Positions 13,854-25,100 of a DNA stretch of 64,000 nt are shown here, in pieces. Made by a program: the position numbers and the translations under genes. Positions within the stretch are counted from its first letter, which is position 1; the number at the start of each line of letters is the position of its first letter. This DNA comes from Proteromonas lacertae (Eukaryota > Sar > Bigyra > Opalinata > Proteromonadidae). The stretch spans positions 1-64,000 of the forward strand of contig NGBS01000294.1 in the NCBI GenBank assembly GCA_002245135.1, in the 5' to 3' direction. The notes under the pieces are model-generated. The model was not told the origin of the DNA. It did not search any database and was given only the letters and a program-made list of their open reading frames with translations.

Positions 13854-14042
13854 ATGAGTATGAAAGTGAAAGATATATTGCGTAAAATGATAGATAGATA
13901 TATACCAACTACAAATAATGCAAATTTAACTGCTTTTAAATGTTCACTTGAGAAGAAAACAAAGAAATGCAAAAAAGAAAAACTTTCAATTTTCTTTTTT
14001 ACAATAATTCTTTGGTTCTCTTATCACATATTACCTCCATAA
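13854..14042 (+). CDS. Possible small tail-anchored protein (62 aa)
   Basis: An unspliced ATG frame begins 30 bp from the divergent HECT ligase start and ends at TAA. The product has a charged N-terminus, a lysine-rich patch (EKKTKKCKKEK) and one C-terminal hydrophobic helix (LSIFFFTIILWFSYHILPP), the arrangement of a small tail-anchored ER or mitochondrial membrane protein. The orderly layout and divergent position favour a real gene, but it is short and no family is recognised. It may instead be chance. Confidence 0.35.
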   Translation: MSMKVKDILRKMIDRYIPTTNNANLTAFKCSLEKKTKKCKKEKLSIFFFTIILWFSYHILPP

Positions 14043-14601
14043 TAGAAAACAACCGATAAACATGTGCAAACTCATTATGAATTGTTGCTAATGAAAAGCA
14101 CTTTGTTTCAGAGAGTAATGTCTAATTCTATAAATGCTATATCAGAATACGATATTTTATTAGCATTATTAAATTAATGTGGTAGTATTTATATGCAGAA
14201 CATAATTCAAACTACTAGAACATTTATGAATAAATTAACACATCTGAGAAGGTTGTCTAGAAATAATAATGATTAATCTATATACATATTATTTCTTTCA
14301 ATAATACTATAAAACACAGTGCTCAACTCCTAATTAACTGAATTTAATGAACATTTATGCTATACAGTACTTTCCATCTCACATAAACGCATCAATTAAT
14401 TTTAGACCAAATCTTATTCTTGTATATCATTTAATTAAAAGATTTTCAAATATCAGAAAACCGAAAACCGAATCTTTAATGATTTTTTTTAAATCTTTGT
14501 TTATAGTGGTTAATTACACTTGATGGATGAGAATATAAATTAAAAGCACAAAAGTTTAACGTACAATCAAACTATAATAATAAAATTAGAATTTACAAAA
14601 A
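14043..14601. other. Gap without a confident gene
   Basis: AT-rich stretch between the small frame above and the 3' end of the aldo-keto reductase. Two short ATG frames on the plus strand (about 14091-14174, 28 codons, and about 14194-14276) are visible but show no conserved motif, and I found no splice joining them. Confidence 0.4.
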
Positions 14602-15471
14602 TTAACTCCACAATACTAGTGGTATTTTACTAGTGGGTTTAGGGAATTCTTTATCAATTTCATTCAAATCTTCTTCATCTAGTTTTATATCAACAGATTT
14701 ACTATTCTCTATAACATGATCTTTATTTCCAGACTTTGGAATTGCTATAATATTATCATATCTCATCACAAAAGCTAATAATATCTGTGAAATAGTTGCA
14801 TTATGTTTTTTAGCTATTTTCTTCAATATTTTATTATCATACAATCCTTTATACATATCACCAGCTTGGGCAAGAGGACTATAAGACATAATTGGTATAT
14901 TTCTTTCTTTCTGCCAAGGGATTAAATCATATTCAATTCCTCTTCTACCTACATGATATAATACTTGATTAACAGCACAGTGATTGCCATTAGGAATTGT
15001 AAGCAATTCTTCCATTTCTTTTACATCGAAATTACTTACTCCCCATCTCTTAATCTTACCTTGTTGAATTAATTCTTCAAAACATTCAACTGTTTCATTT
15101 AAGTCGTGTTGACCATACCAATGCAGTAAATATAAATCAATGTAATCAATACCTAACCTCCTTAAAGAGTTATTACATGAATTAAAGATTCTATTTCTTG
15201 ATGCGTTACTAGGTGTTACTTTTGTCACAATGAATAGTTTTTCTCTTGATATTTCTGATGAAATAGCATTTATTGCTTCACCTACTAATGATTCTGATCT
15301 ACCGTTACCATACCACTCTGCTGTGTCTATTAACGTCATTCCTGATCTGATCGCTGTTTTCAAAGCTTCAAGTTCTGCATTATGTCTTTTATTGTTATCA
15401 CCAACTGAATATGTACCAAATCCTAACTGTGGTACTTTGACACCATCAGGCATTGTTACATATCTTGACAT
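14602..15471 (-). CDS. Aldo-keto reductase (289 aa, single exon)
   Basis: An NADPH-dependent carbonyl reductase of the AKR superfamily, (beta/alpha)8 barrel. The catalytic tetrad is present: Asp and Tyr in LIDTAEWYGNG, Lys in LFIVTKV, His in YIDLYLLHWYG. Further family marks are LGFGTY near the start, GVSNF, and the C-terminal cofactor motif IPKSGN. The frame remains open upstream of 15471 and would add a hydrophobic leader, but it has no ATG there, so the Met in MSRYVTMPDGVKVP at 15471 is taken as the start; this gives the usual AKR length. Substrate not predictable. Stop TAA. Confidence 0.88.
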   Translation of the reverse strand: MSRYVTMPDGVKVPQLGFGTYSVGDNNKRHNAELEALKTAIRSGMTLIDTAEWYGNGRSESLVGEAINAISSEISREKLFIVTKVTPSNASRNRIFNSCNNSLRRLGIDYIDLYLLHWYGQHDLNETVECFEELIQQGKIKRWGVSNFDVKEMEELLTIPNGNHCAVNQVLYHVGRRGIEYDLIPWQKERNIPIMSYSPLAQAGDMYKGLYDNKILKKIAKKHNATISQILLAFVMRYDNIIAIPKSGNKDHVIENSKSVDIKLDEEDLNEIDKEFPKPTSKIPLVLWS

Positions 15472-15617
15472 AATTGATTTAGCGAATATTCTTGAAGTCG
15501 TTGCGAAGATAATAAATAAAAACACTAAAATCGTTTTTGTGTGTTTTATACAAATATTTGTAACGATTATTATTTTATGAAATCAATAAACCACATATAA
15601 ACAAAACTATAAACTTA

Positions 15618-17358
15618 CTAATATAGAAACTGCAATAAAGCAATAGAAAAAGCTTGAAATGGACTAAAAGGAGATGAAAAATCTAAAATGAATTTATTAT
15701 CATCTACTTTACCAAATTGAAACAATACTTTATTTACATCACTTTTATAAGTTAATTGGAAGTTTTTAACAGAAGAAACATTCACTCTTCCATGGAAATT
15801 CAATCGATAACTTCCATTTTTATATGCTGGTTCTTTAACTTGTAATTCATGCATTCCTTCTTTAGCAGATTTATCACTCAACAACGACAATAGTGTTTCA
15901 TCTTTATACTTTGGTTGATAAGGAATAACTCTATCATTCACTGCGATTGAAGGTAATAGTATTTCTATATATCGAGGCATTGCTCCTTTTAAATCTGGTT
16001 CAAAATCTACATCGAAAAATTTGGCTGCACCATATTCTGGCTTGAAGTAATCTTTACTTTTTTTCTTTTCTTTTTTACCATCATCGTCATCATCATCATC
16101 AAACGAATCTTTACCATAAATTGTTAATTCAGTTGAATTAAAATTACATCTAATTTTACCTAAATAATTACCACTCTTTTTACTCAGTTTCGATCCAGTG
16201 TAATTAGTCATATCAAATATATGGTAATTTGGAGTTCGACATCTTTGCTTTGTTGCTGTCATTAATAATACTTCACTATCATCATTTAATTGAATGAAAA
16301 AATTGTATTGTGTTGATGTTAAAGATTTCTTTCGAATTATGCAGCATTGACTCATATAATTATGAACTTGAAATAATTGATCACCACTAGGGATTTTATC
16401 ACTTTTCTATTCGTATATATATAATAATTATATGAATATATATATATATATATACTGATAATCGATGTTTAGGTGGCATTAATGTAGTTGGTGTTGATAG
16501 AATATCTTTCTGAGTGTTTATATATTTATTATTATTACTATTATTATTAGAAGAAGATGTATTATATTTAGATGGAGTTACATTTGGAGTTGTATTGGAT
16601 GAATGGTTTGGTGTTATTGAATTTGTACTGAAATCACTCATTTTCATCTCATCTTCTAATATTCGATTTATTCTATTTAAATCATCATCATCGATTTTAC
16701 GATCTTCATATTTATATTCTTCACAATGTGTTGTTGTAACGGTTAGTTTCTTGGGTGTTGAAAATGCTTGCTTTGGTTGTGGCTGTGATTGAAAATTGGC
16801 TATTCTTTTATCAATAGATTCTTCTGTTTTTTTCTCTTCTTCGTTTGTTTTTCTTTCGTTATTGTTATTTTCACCACCAAGTAGAGTGCGATTTCTTATT
16901 ATTGTAGGGTTTGGCTTGGATAAGTCAATATCACAAGGATTAATATAAACGTTTTTATATGGACTTGGTCGTTTTGCTAAATGTACTTTACGTACTGGAG
17001 GTGGTGAATGTGGATCACGAGTAAATGTCTTTAAAGGTACCATTGATTCTTGGTAATTCTCTGTATGAATTGGAGAGTTGAGAACAAAACCAGTTCTTTC
17101 AAAGAATGGTTCTTTTGGAGGTATAGCTATTTGATTTTCTTCGTCATCTATTATACAACATAGATTAGTGGAAAATACCTGTATCAGAGGAGTAATCATG
17201 AAAATTTATATCCCTCTCATTTGTATATCGATATCTAGTATTTGGTTGTTCAATGATTATCTCAGGCTCAGAATTAGTTTCACTATTTGCGTTAATTCAT
17301 AATAATACTTGTCAAAAGAAAAAGGAATAACAGGTGTCTCTTCAATTACTTCAGTCAT
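15618..17358 (-). CDS. Tubby-like protein (TULP), about 560 aa
   Basis: Four exons. The last exon (15618 to about 16385) carries the tubby domain: CCIIRKKS at its start, YLGKIRCNFNSTELTIYG in the middle, and the C-terminal signature NFHGRVNVSSVKNFQL ending in QFGKVDDNKFILDFSSPF and a buried last helix. The domain binds PI(4,5)P2 and carries cargo to membranes and cilia in known members. The N-terminal exons (start ATG 17358, MTEVIEETPVIPF) are disordered, with Pro- and Asn-rich stretches and an acidic helix (KIDDDDLNRINRILEDEMK). The intron between the disordered part and the tubby domain has a long TA run (about 16438-16455). A poly-Asp run interrupts the tubby domain near 16080. Stop TAG. 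Confidence 0.88.
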
Positions 17359-17604
17359 TATATACAATCCAATTAATAACTTCGATAACGATAAAAAAAC
17401 GATTTTAAAAACACTTTCAAGCTTTTCACAAGCTGTGTAACTGACACTTTTTATAAATTAAAAAATCTTTTGATTTATCCATTTATAACTCATGAAACTA
17501 TTGTTGTTATTATTTAAATAACAGTTATTTATTTTTAATCCCTACAAAACATATTTATATTAATTAAATATAGATTGCAATAGTAACTAATGCTTATATT
17601 ACAA

Positions 17605-18654
17605 TTAAACTTCTATAACTGATTCATTTACTACTGGTAACTGACTATATGGTACACGTGCTAAATTAGCTTGATTATTACTTTTAACTTCTTTCACTTC
17701 TCCTGTAAATATCAAAGAGTCATGCTTAGACAATGCTGTCAAATAACCCAATCCAGATAAGACAAATAATAGTCCAATTGGATATAAAATCCACTGATAA
17801 GTTTTCATTCTGTTATATTCTTCAAAAAACAGCACTCCACTGATGGATCCTACAATAATAAATGTTCCTTGATATAATGGTAATAATTGCTTTGCTGTAA
17901 AATATCTCAATCCTCGATGTAATATGTATATTTGTCCAACACTAACTAATAAAGTTGCTGCTAATGCTGCATATGTATAGAAATGTGTTAGTATTTTTAT
18001 ATCACTCATTAATTCCTTCATAAGACATACGAATATTTTAATTACAAATTGGCAACCTCCAATACCACCACTTACTATCCCAAAACATAAATAGATTACT
18101 CTCTCGTTACGAATTCTATATCTTTTTGGTAAATAAATAATGCAGAAAAGAATCAAAATACATACAGCGAAGATTGAAATAAATATTTGGAATTTACTTC
18201 TTTTGCATAGATCTAATAACATTTTTGCTGTATATTTTACGTCAGTGTGATCAGCAGATCCACAAACAATTGCTATTCCTACAACAATAAACATACACCC
18301 AAAAAATTCGTGTAAAGTAATGTGTTCACCAACTACAAATGGACAAAGAGCCATGTTCCAGAGTATAGTACATCCACTGAATGGAGCCAAGATGGACTAA
18401 AGGTAAACAAGAGACATTATACCGGAGATGCGAAATAGTAAGTTACCAGCGAAAGTAATGGGTTGAGTATCATTACAAATAATCCAGCTGCACATAAAGT
18501 TACTCGAGATCTACCAAAATATTCAGTACATATACCTGTGAATTAATCCCTTATTAAATTGAGTGTGACTAAGCTTCATCCATTGTTTGCCTATAGTACC
18601 CAGAAATGTATCGAATATAGCTATAGAAACACCTATAATCCACAGATATGACAT
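17605..18654 (-). CDS. NIPA-like / DMT-superfamily membrane transporter (~330 aa)
   Basis: Three exons: ATG 18654 (MSYLWIIGVSIAIFDTFLG), a short middle exon (RVTLCAAGLFVMILNPLLSL), and the main exon from about 18398 to TAA 17605. Around nine hydrophobic helices are visible, with the loop pattern of NIPA-type magnesium transporters: a first helix leading to GKQWMKL, then APFSGCTILWNMALCPFVVGE, a GCMFIVVGIAIVCGS helix, and late helices LPLYQGTFIIVGSISGVLFFEEY (this last resembles NIPA's PVYYV...FQEW region). The short cytosolic tail is polar. NIPA is the best fit; another drug/metabolite transporter branch is possible. Confidence 0.7.
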
Positions 18655-19183
18655 ATTTCCCTCAAAAGATGAAAAATGATTTTTTTTAAATCCTACTACA
18701 AAAATTTACTTCACACTATCACAACACATATAAACACATCAAAATTACCAAAATAGCTTTTATAAAGTAGCAAATGTAGTTTAGGTGTAAGTAAATAAGT
18801 CACATTTGACAGGCTGACTCATTACTCTCATTTTTCTTTGAATTGTTTGAATAAACTATGTTTTAAATATAGACAAGTAGCGCATTTTTATGGGTATTTT
18901 TATTTCGGAAGCGCATGGCTTAATCTATTAGTATTGTAATTGAAAGATTTAAAAGTGTATTATTTGCAGTGTAATTAATTTATGCAATATATATGAGATA
19001 TTTGTTGAGTGCTGATCACAGCAATGTGATTAAATTGGCATAATCTGAAAATTTACTTAAGGAAGAGTATATGTCAGTTTGGCATAAACTACTTAGCATA
19101 ATAAAAGATATGAATTAAACTAATTGAATTATTATGGCAAAATTCATTTCAAAAACACCATATCTATACATAATATTCAGTTT
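18655..19183. other. Intergenic: NIPA-like promoter side and PKS 3' flank
   Basis: No open frame of note on either strand. Two direct copies of AGCGCAT lie at 18879-18885 and 18910-18916, about 225-260 bp upstream of the NIPA-like start; they stand out in otherwise AT-rich DNA and could be a factor-binding pair. Confidence 0.4.
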
Positions 19184-22100
19184 TTAATTATTAAAATTGA
19201 TTAAGTTTTCTCCTAACTCATTGATTCTTCCTTCTATTTCTTGTGGATCACACATTTCATCAATTAATCCTGCAGATAAACATTCATCATTCTTAAGCGT
19301 GTTATTCAACAATCTAAATTTCTTTAATAATTCTTTTGGAATCTTTTCTTTCATCAAATTATTCAACAAATTTCTTAATTTCATATCATTTACTTTTTCA
19401 TAGATAAGTTCTACATTTTCATCTACACTTATACATAATTCACATAAGCATGGAATCATTAAACCCATTCCAATTACTTTATTGTGTAAAATACATATAC
19501 AATTTTCTCTTATTAAATTGATATTATTGTATAATTTTTCTATTGCCATTACAACATCCTTTTTATTTTCTCCATTACTTTCAATCATTTCGAAATTTTC
19601 ACAATCTATATTAAATACCATTACCTTTGAATAATCAATTTCATTAATTATTGAGTTTATTGCATCAGAAGTTAATAAATCATCTTGAATATTGACATAT
19701 TTTATATCATCTAATTCATTCATGGTTATTTCAACGTTTGATCTTGATGATGATGTTGGTTGAGATCTAACTGGTGTATGTCTTTGTTGTTGTTGTTGTT
19801 GTACTGGCTGTTGTTTTCTTTCAGCTTGTACTGGCTGTGGTTTTGTCATTGCTTTTATTGCTGATGGTGAAGCTGAAACTTTTTCAACTATTGATTTAAT
19901 ATTCATTCCACTTAATATTTGATTTTGAGAGATATTGATGTGATATTCATTGTTTAACCAATTCATTAGCTGAACTGCACTTAATGAATCTACTCCCATA
20001 TCTGTTAATGGCTTTTCTATATCAATATCAGATTCTTCACTTCCAATAATACCAGCTATCTTTTCAACAATTTCTTTCTGTATGGATGATGAATCTACTT
20101 TTACTACTGGAAGTTGTTGCTGTATTTGATGTTGAACTTGTGGTGGTCTTGGTGATGTTTGCTTCTGTCTTCTCATTGGCTGTTGGGGTTGTTGAGCTTG
20201 TTGTTTCTGATTTGAACTTTGCTTGGCTTGAATTTTACCAGCTATATAAGAATTACTAATTTGAGATATTAAAGTGTTAATATTCATTCCACTCAAGATC
20301 TGGTTTTGTGTAATGTTAATATGGAATTCATTATTCAACCAATTCATTAATTGAACAGCACTTAATGAATCAATTCCCATATCAGTTAATGGTTTTTCTA
20401 CATCTAAATCATTAGATTCACTACCTAATATATAAGCTACTTTTTCTACTAAGTTGGATAAGATGTTTTCACTTGATACAGATGGTTGTTGTTGTTGTTG
20501 TTGTTGTTCTTGTTGTTGAGAAGACTGTCTTGGTACATTCATTGGAGGTTCTCTTCTAGCAGAAATTGATGGTTGTAATCTAATTGGTCTTGACTGTTGT
20601 GGTACTTGTTTTCTTATTGGTTGTTTTACTGGTTGAGTAGCAACTGTTGTTGGTTTTACCATTTTACTTATTGCTGAGATTGATACACCACTTAATATTT
20701 GATTTTGAGAGATATTGATGTGATATTCATTGTTTAACCAATTCATTAGCTGAACTGCACTTAATGAATCTACTCCCATATCTGTTAATGGCTTTTCTAT
20801 ATCAATATCAGATTCTTCACTTCCAATAATACCAGCTATCTTTTCAACAATTTCTTTAATAACTTTTGTATTATCAACAGCAGGAGAAACATTTGTAGCT
20901 TGAACTGATACATTATCTTCAATTATTGAAGTATTATTACTAGTAATTGGAGAATGTGGAGTATTTGCTTCACTTCTTATTGCATTATTAATAACATATT
21001 GAATTAATTCATCAATAGTGTTATTCTCATTGAAGGTTGTTGGTGTTACTTGTAAATTGTATTTCTTATTCAACCAATTCATTAACTGAATAATTGTAAG
21101 TGAATCAGTACCAACAGAACCTAATGTATTAGTATTTTTAATTTCATTAACTTTACTTCCAATAAAGAATGATAGTTTTCTAACAATACCATTATAAATA
21201 ACATCATAACTATATTTAATAGTGTCAGATTCTTCATTACTCATCTCATAATTATCATTTGATAATAGCAATTTACTGGTATATGGAGATGGTAATTCAA
21301 ATACTGTTCTTTGTGAAATTATAATGTTTAATATATCACTTAATGAACTATTTTGATTCATTATATCACTAACAGATAAATTGCATTGATATTCAATATT
21401 TACCCAGTTCAATAACTGAATTGCAGCTAATGAATCAATACCAAGGCTTGCCAAAGGTTTGTTCAAATGAATATCACTTTCTTTACAACCTAAAATATAT
21501 GCTAATTTGGAAATAACATTAATCTCAATGGCTGAATTACTAATATAATTAATTTCTTCAAATTCATCTTCATCTCCTTCACTATTATCACTATTTGATT
21601 GGAATAATGATAAATCTGTAGTAATACCATGAATAAATTCATTTGTATTTCTATTAATCTCAACTACTTTATTCCAAGGAATTGCATCTAATGTGACATT
21701 TGGTGGGTAATTCTTTGTGATCAATAATGTTTCTAACATCATACAAATATCATGAATTGAACCAGTAGTAAATCCTTTATTGGCATTCAATTCTAATTCG
21801 TAAATATATTGTAATTCACTCAATCTACCACAGCCTAAAATCATTGGTAAATCAATCGATAACGAATTCAAACCGATAGATCTTCTATATCTTGCCAATC
21901 CAACTAATGAACAGTTAGCAGCTGAATAAATAGCTTGCATTGTATTACCATATAATCCACTAATAGAACTAGCTGTAATGAAGTAATCTAATTTATTTAC
22001 CAAGTCTTTTGTTGCATTGTGCAAATTCCAAGCTCCTCTTACTTTTACATCTAAACCATCCATCATATCTTTCTCTGTTACTTTATTGGATAAACCACTT

Positions 22101-25100
22101 GCATATTGTGTAGCAAAATGGAATATACCTCCTAACTCTGGTTGACAGTTCTTTACAAATTCATTCACTACTTCAATTTTTCTTACATCTAATGTCATTA
22201 CTTCAATCTTTACAGATGGATAATCTTCTTTTACTTTATTGATCATCGTTAATGATTTTCCACTTAGTTTTCCACTACCACCTGTTAATACAATATGTCT
22301 AGCACCATGAACAACAGACCACATTGCAATATTTAAACCAACACCTCTTGTACTACCAGTAAACAAATATGTTTTATTATTGGAGAATAAAGTACTTGTT
22401 GGTTTTAATGGTTTAGTTAATTCATTATTTTCATTTGGATCTGGTACTGAAATGACAATTTTACCTGTATGAGTTCCTTTCATCATCATTTTAAATACAG
22501 ATTGCACTTCATCAATTGGATAGACTTTAGTTGGAATTGGATGTAGTTTATTACTATTTAATAAGTCAATACATTCTTGTAAATAAACATGCAATTTCTG
22601 TGGATGTGTTTCAGCTAATAAATCAATATGTGCTGAGTAAAATGTGATATTATTCTTCAATAAATTCTCATTTAATAATGAATTATTCATAATATCTCTT
22701 TTACCTATTTCTACAAATCTACCAAGTGGAGATAAACAACGTAAAGTTTCAATTTGTCCATTACCTGAGATAGAGTTTAATGCAACATTAGCACCATAAC
22801 CATTTGTATATTTCATTACATCTTTATAGAATGTATCAGGATTATGTGAATCTAAAACATAATCAACTTTATAGATATTCAATAATTCATTTCTTTTTTC
22901 TTCATTACCAGCACTTGCGATGATTTTACATCCAACCATTTTACAGATTTGAATTGCACATAATCCAACACCACCCATTGCACTATGAATAATCACAACA
23001 TCATCTTTACAAATATTTGCTAATTTAATTAACGAATAATAAGCAGTAACCATTACACCTAAATAACCAGCAGCAATTTCTAAATCAATATTCTCTGGAG
23101 CTTTAATTATATTGTGCTTTTTACAAATACAACTGGTAGCTAACATTGAATTCCTTAATTCATGATTTGAACCAGTATCCATTGAAACACATAACACTTT
23201 ATCACCAACTTTATATTCGTTATTATTCACTAAATCTGAACCTATTTCCATTATTATACCACTACATTCAATACCAAAGATTGGTCTAAAACCAGGTAAT
23301 AGATTCATAGATAACATAATATCTTTAAAATGCATAGCTGTTGCTTTTACTCTGATTCTTATTTCATCAGGATTGAGACTTTCATTATTTATATCAATTT
23401 CGTGTTTTGTTAATGTATCAACTTGACCTGGTCTGTCTATTTCTATTCTATATTCATTTGAAACGGACTTATTTTCATTATTATTCTCTTCTTGTTTATA
23501 ATCGAATAATCTTGGAACAGTAATTTCATTTGTATCTTTCTCAAGCCTAAACTCAAACTCATGTTCATATTTACAGTTTATAATTTGACTGATTTCTGTA
23601 TAAATATTATCAGTGAAACTGTTTATTTCTAAGGTTTGTATTTTGATATTTGGATTTTCATTTCTAGCTGTTCTGCTCCATCCAACTACTTCACAATGCT
23701 GTTTATCAAAAACTAATAATAAAGTTGGTAAATAACTGTTATTCATTGATTTAGAGATTAATAAATTCAATATTGAAGAGGAAGCTACAATATCTTCTCT
23801 TGAATCAATAATATATTCACAATTTACTAATTCATTCAAATCTGTTGGATTTCTAATGATTGCGTTATTATTATCAGATTTAATGTCAACTTTATTACCA
23901 TCTTTTTCAAATACAACTATCTTTTTATTCTCAATGATTCTATTCTTTTCATTCTCTTTATTCACTAATATAACATTGTTATTAGTGGAAATAAATAAAC
24001 CATTAATCATACATTTATCTATTGATGTATTTTCTCTTGGATCATATATTATATCGAACATTTCATTGTTAGTTTCATCATTCATTACAGCTGCATAATA
24101 TAAATGAATTTTTTTATTCTTTATATTAATATTTCCACTTAAATGATGTGTAGTAAATTGGATTAATGGTAAATCGATTTTATTATCATTTATCATTGGA
24201 ATTAAAGTTGAAGCAAATATACCATTGTTAGAATAATCAGCTATCTTTATTATTCTTGTATTATACTTTAATATCATGTCCTTCACTTTATTTACTATAT
24301 CAATAAAGCCATTATTATTATTATTATTGTCAATTTCATTACCAAATGGAGAAATATAGTTCATATATTTCAATTCATAAAACTTAATATCTGATGGTTT
24401 ACTTCTGTATATATATTTCATACTTAAACCTCTGATTGAAGCAACTCTTACACCTTCTTGAGTAAATATATCAACATCACCAATCCAACAATCTATATCA
24501 CTCTTAGTGACTTTATTATAAGCAACATAAGTAGCAGGTTGTAACTGTTGTTCGAAGAAATGAATCTCATCACAACTTACTGGTACTAATGGATCTGAAG
24601 GTAAACCCATTGAGAATGCGAATGATTGAACCCAACTATCGATTACTGTAGGATGGAATCTTCTAGAAGTATCATAACATGGAGATAATTCAGTGATTGA
24701 TTCACCATCACCAGTATACATTGTGTGCATTAATTGGAACTTCTTACCAAATTCAATACCTGAGAAACGTGATAAGCAACGATATACTGCTGGTATATCA
24801 ATTGAAACTAAACATCTCTTTCTTATTACATCAACACTGTCATTACAAATTGGAGGAATCATTTCATAGTTTTGTTGTTTCTTGGCTATTCTTATACCAT
24901 TCATATATTCCATTCCATCAGCTGAAATTGAATAGAATCCATTCTGATAATTGATGGATATATCTAGTGTCTCATTATCTTCCATTTGCCATGCTAAAAA
25001 TCTCTTGAAGTTAGCATTCTTGATGATTATTACATCATTATTATTTGGACTTATTGGTTCTAATTCTATACCAATTGATAAATACATAGCACCTGGTAAA

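Noticed and set aside
15472-15580. N-terminal hydrophobic leader on the aldo-keto reductase
   Set aside because: The frame is open but has no ATG; the internal Met at 15471 gives normal AKR length.
19950-21450. Beta-branching ACP Trp flag in the tandem ACPs
   Set aside because: The conserved Trp is nine residues after the Ser, not six, and the same position is Trp in other protist ACPs.
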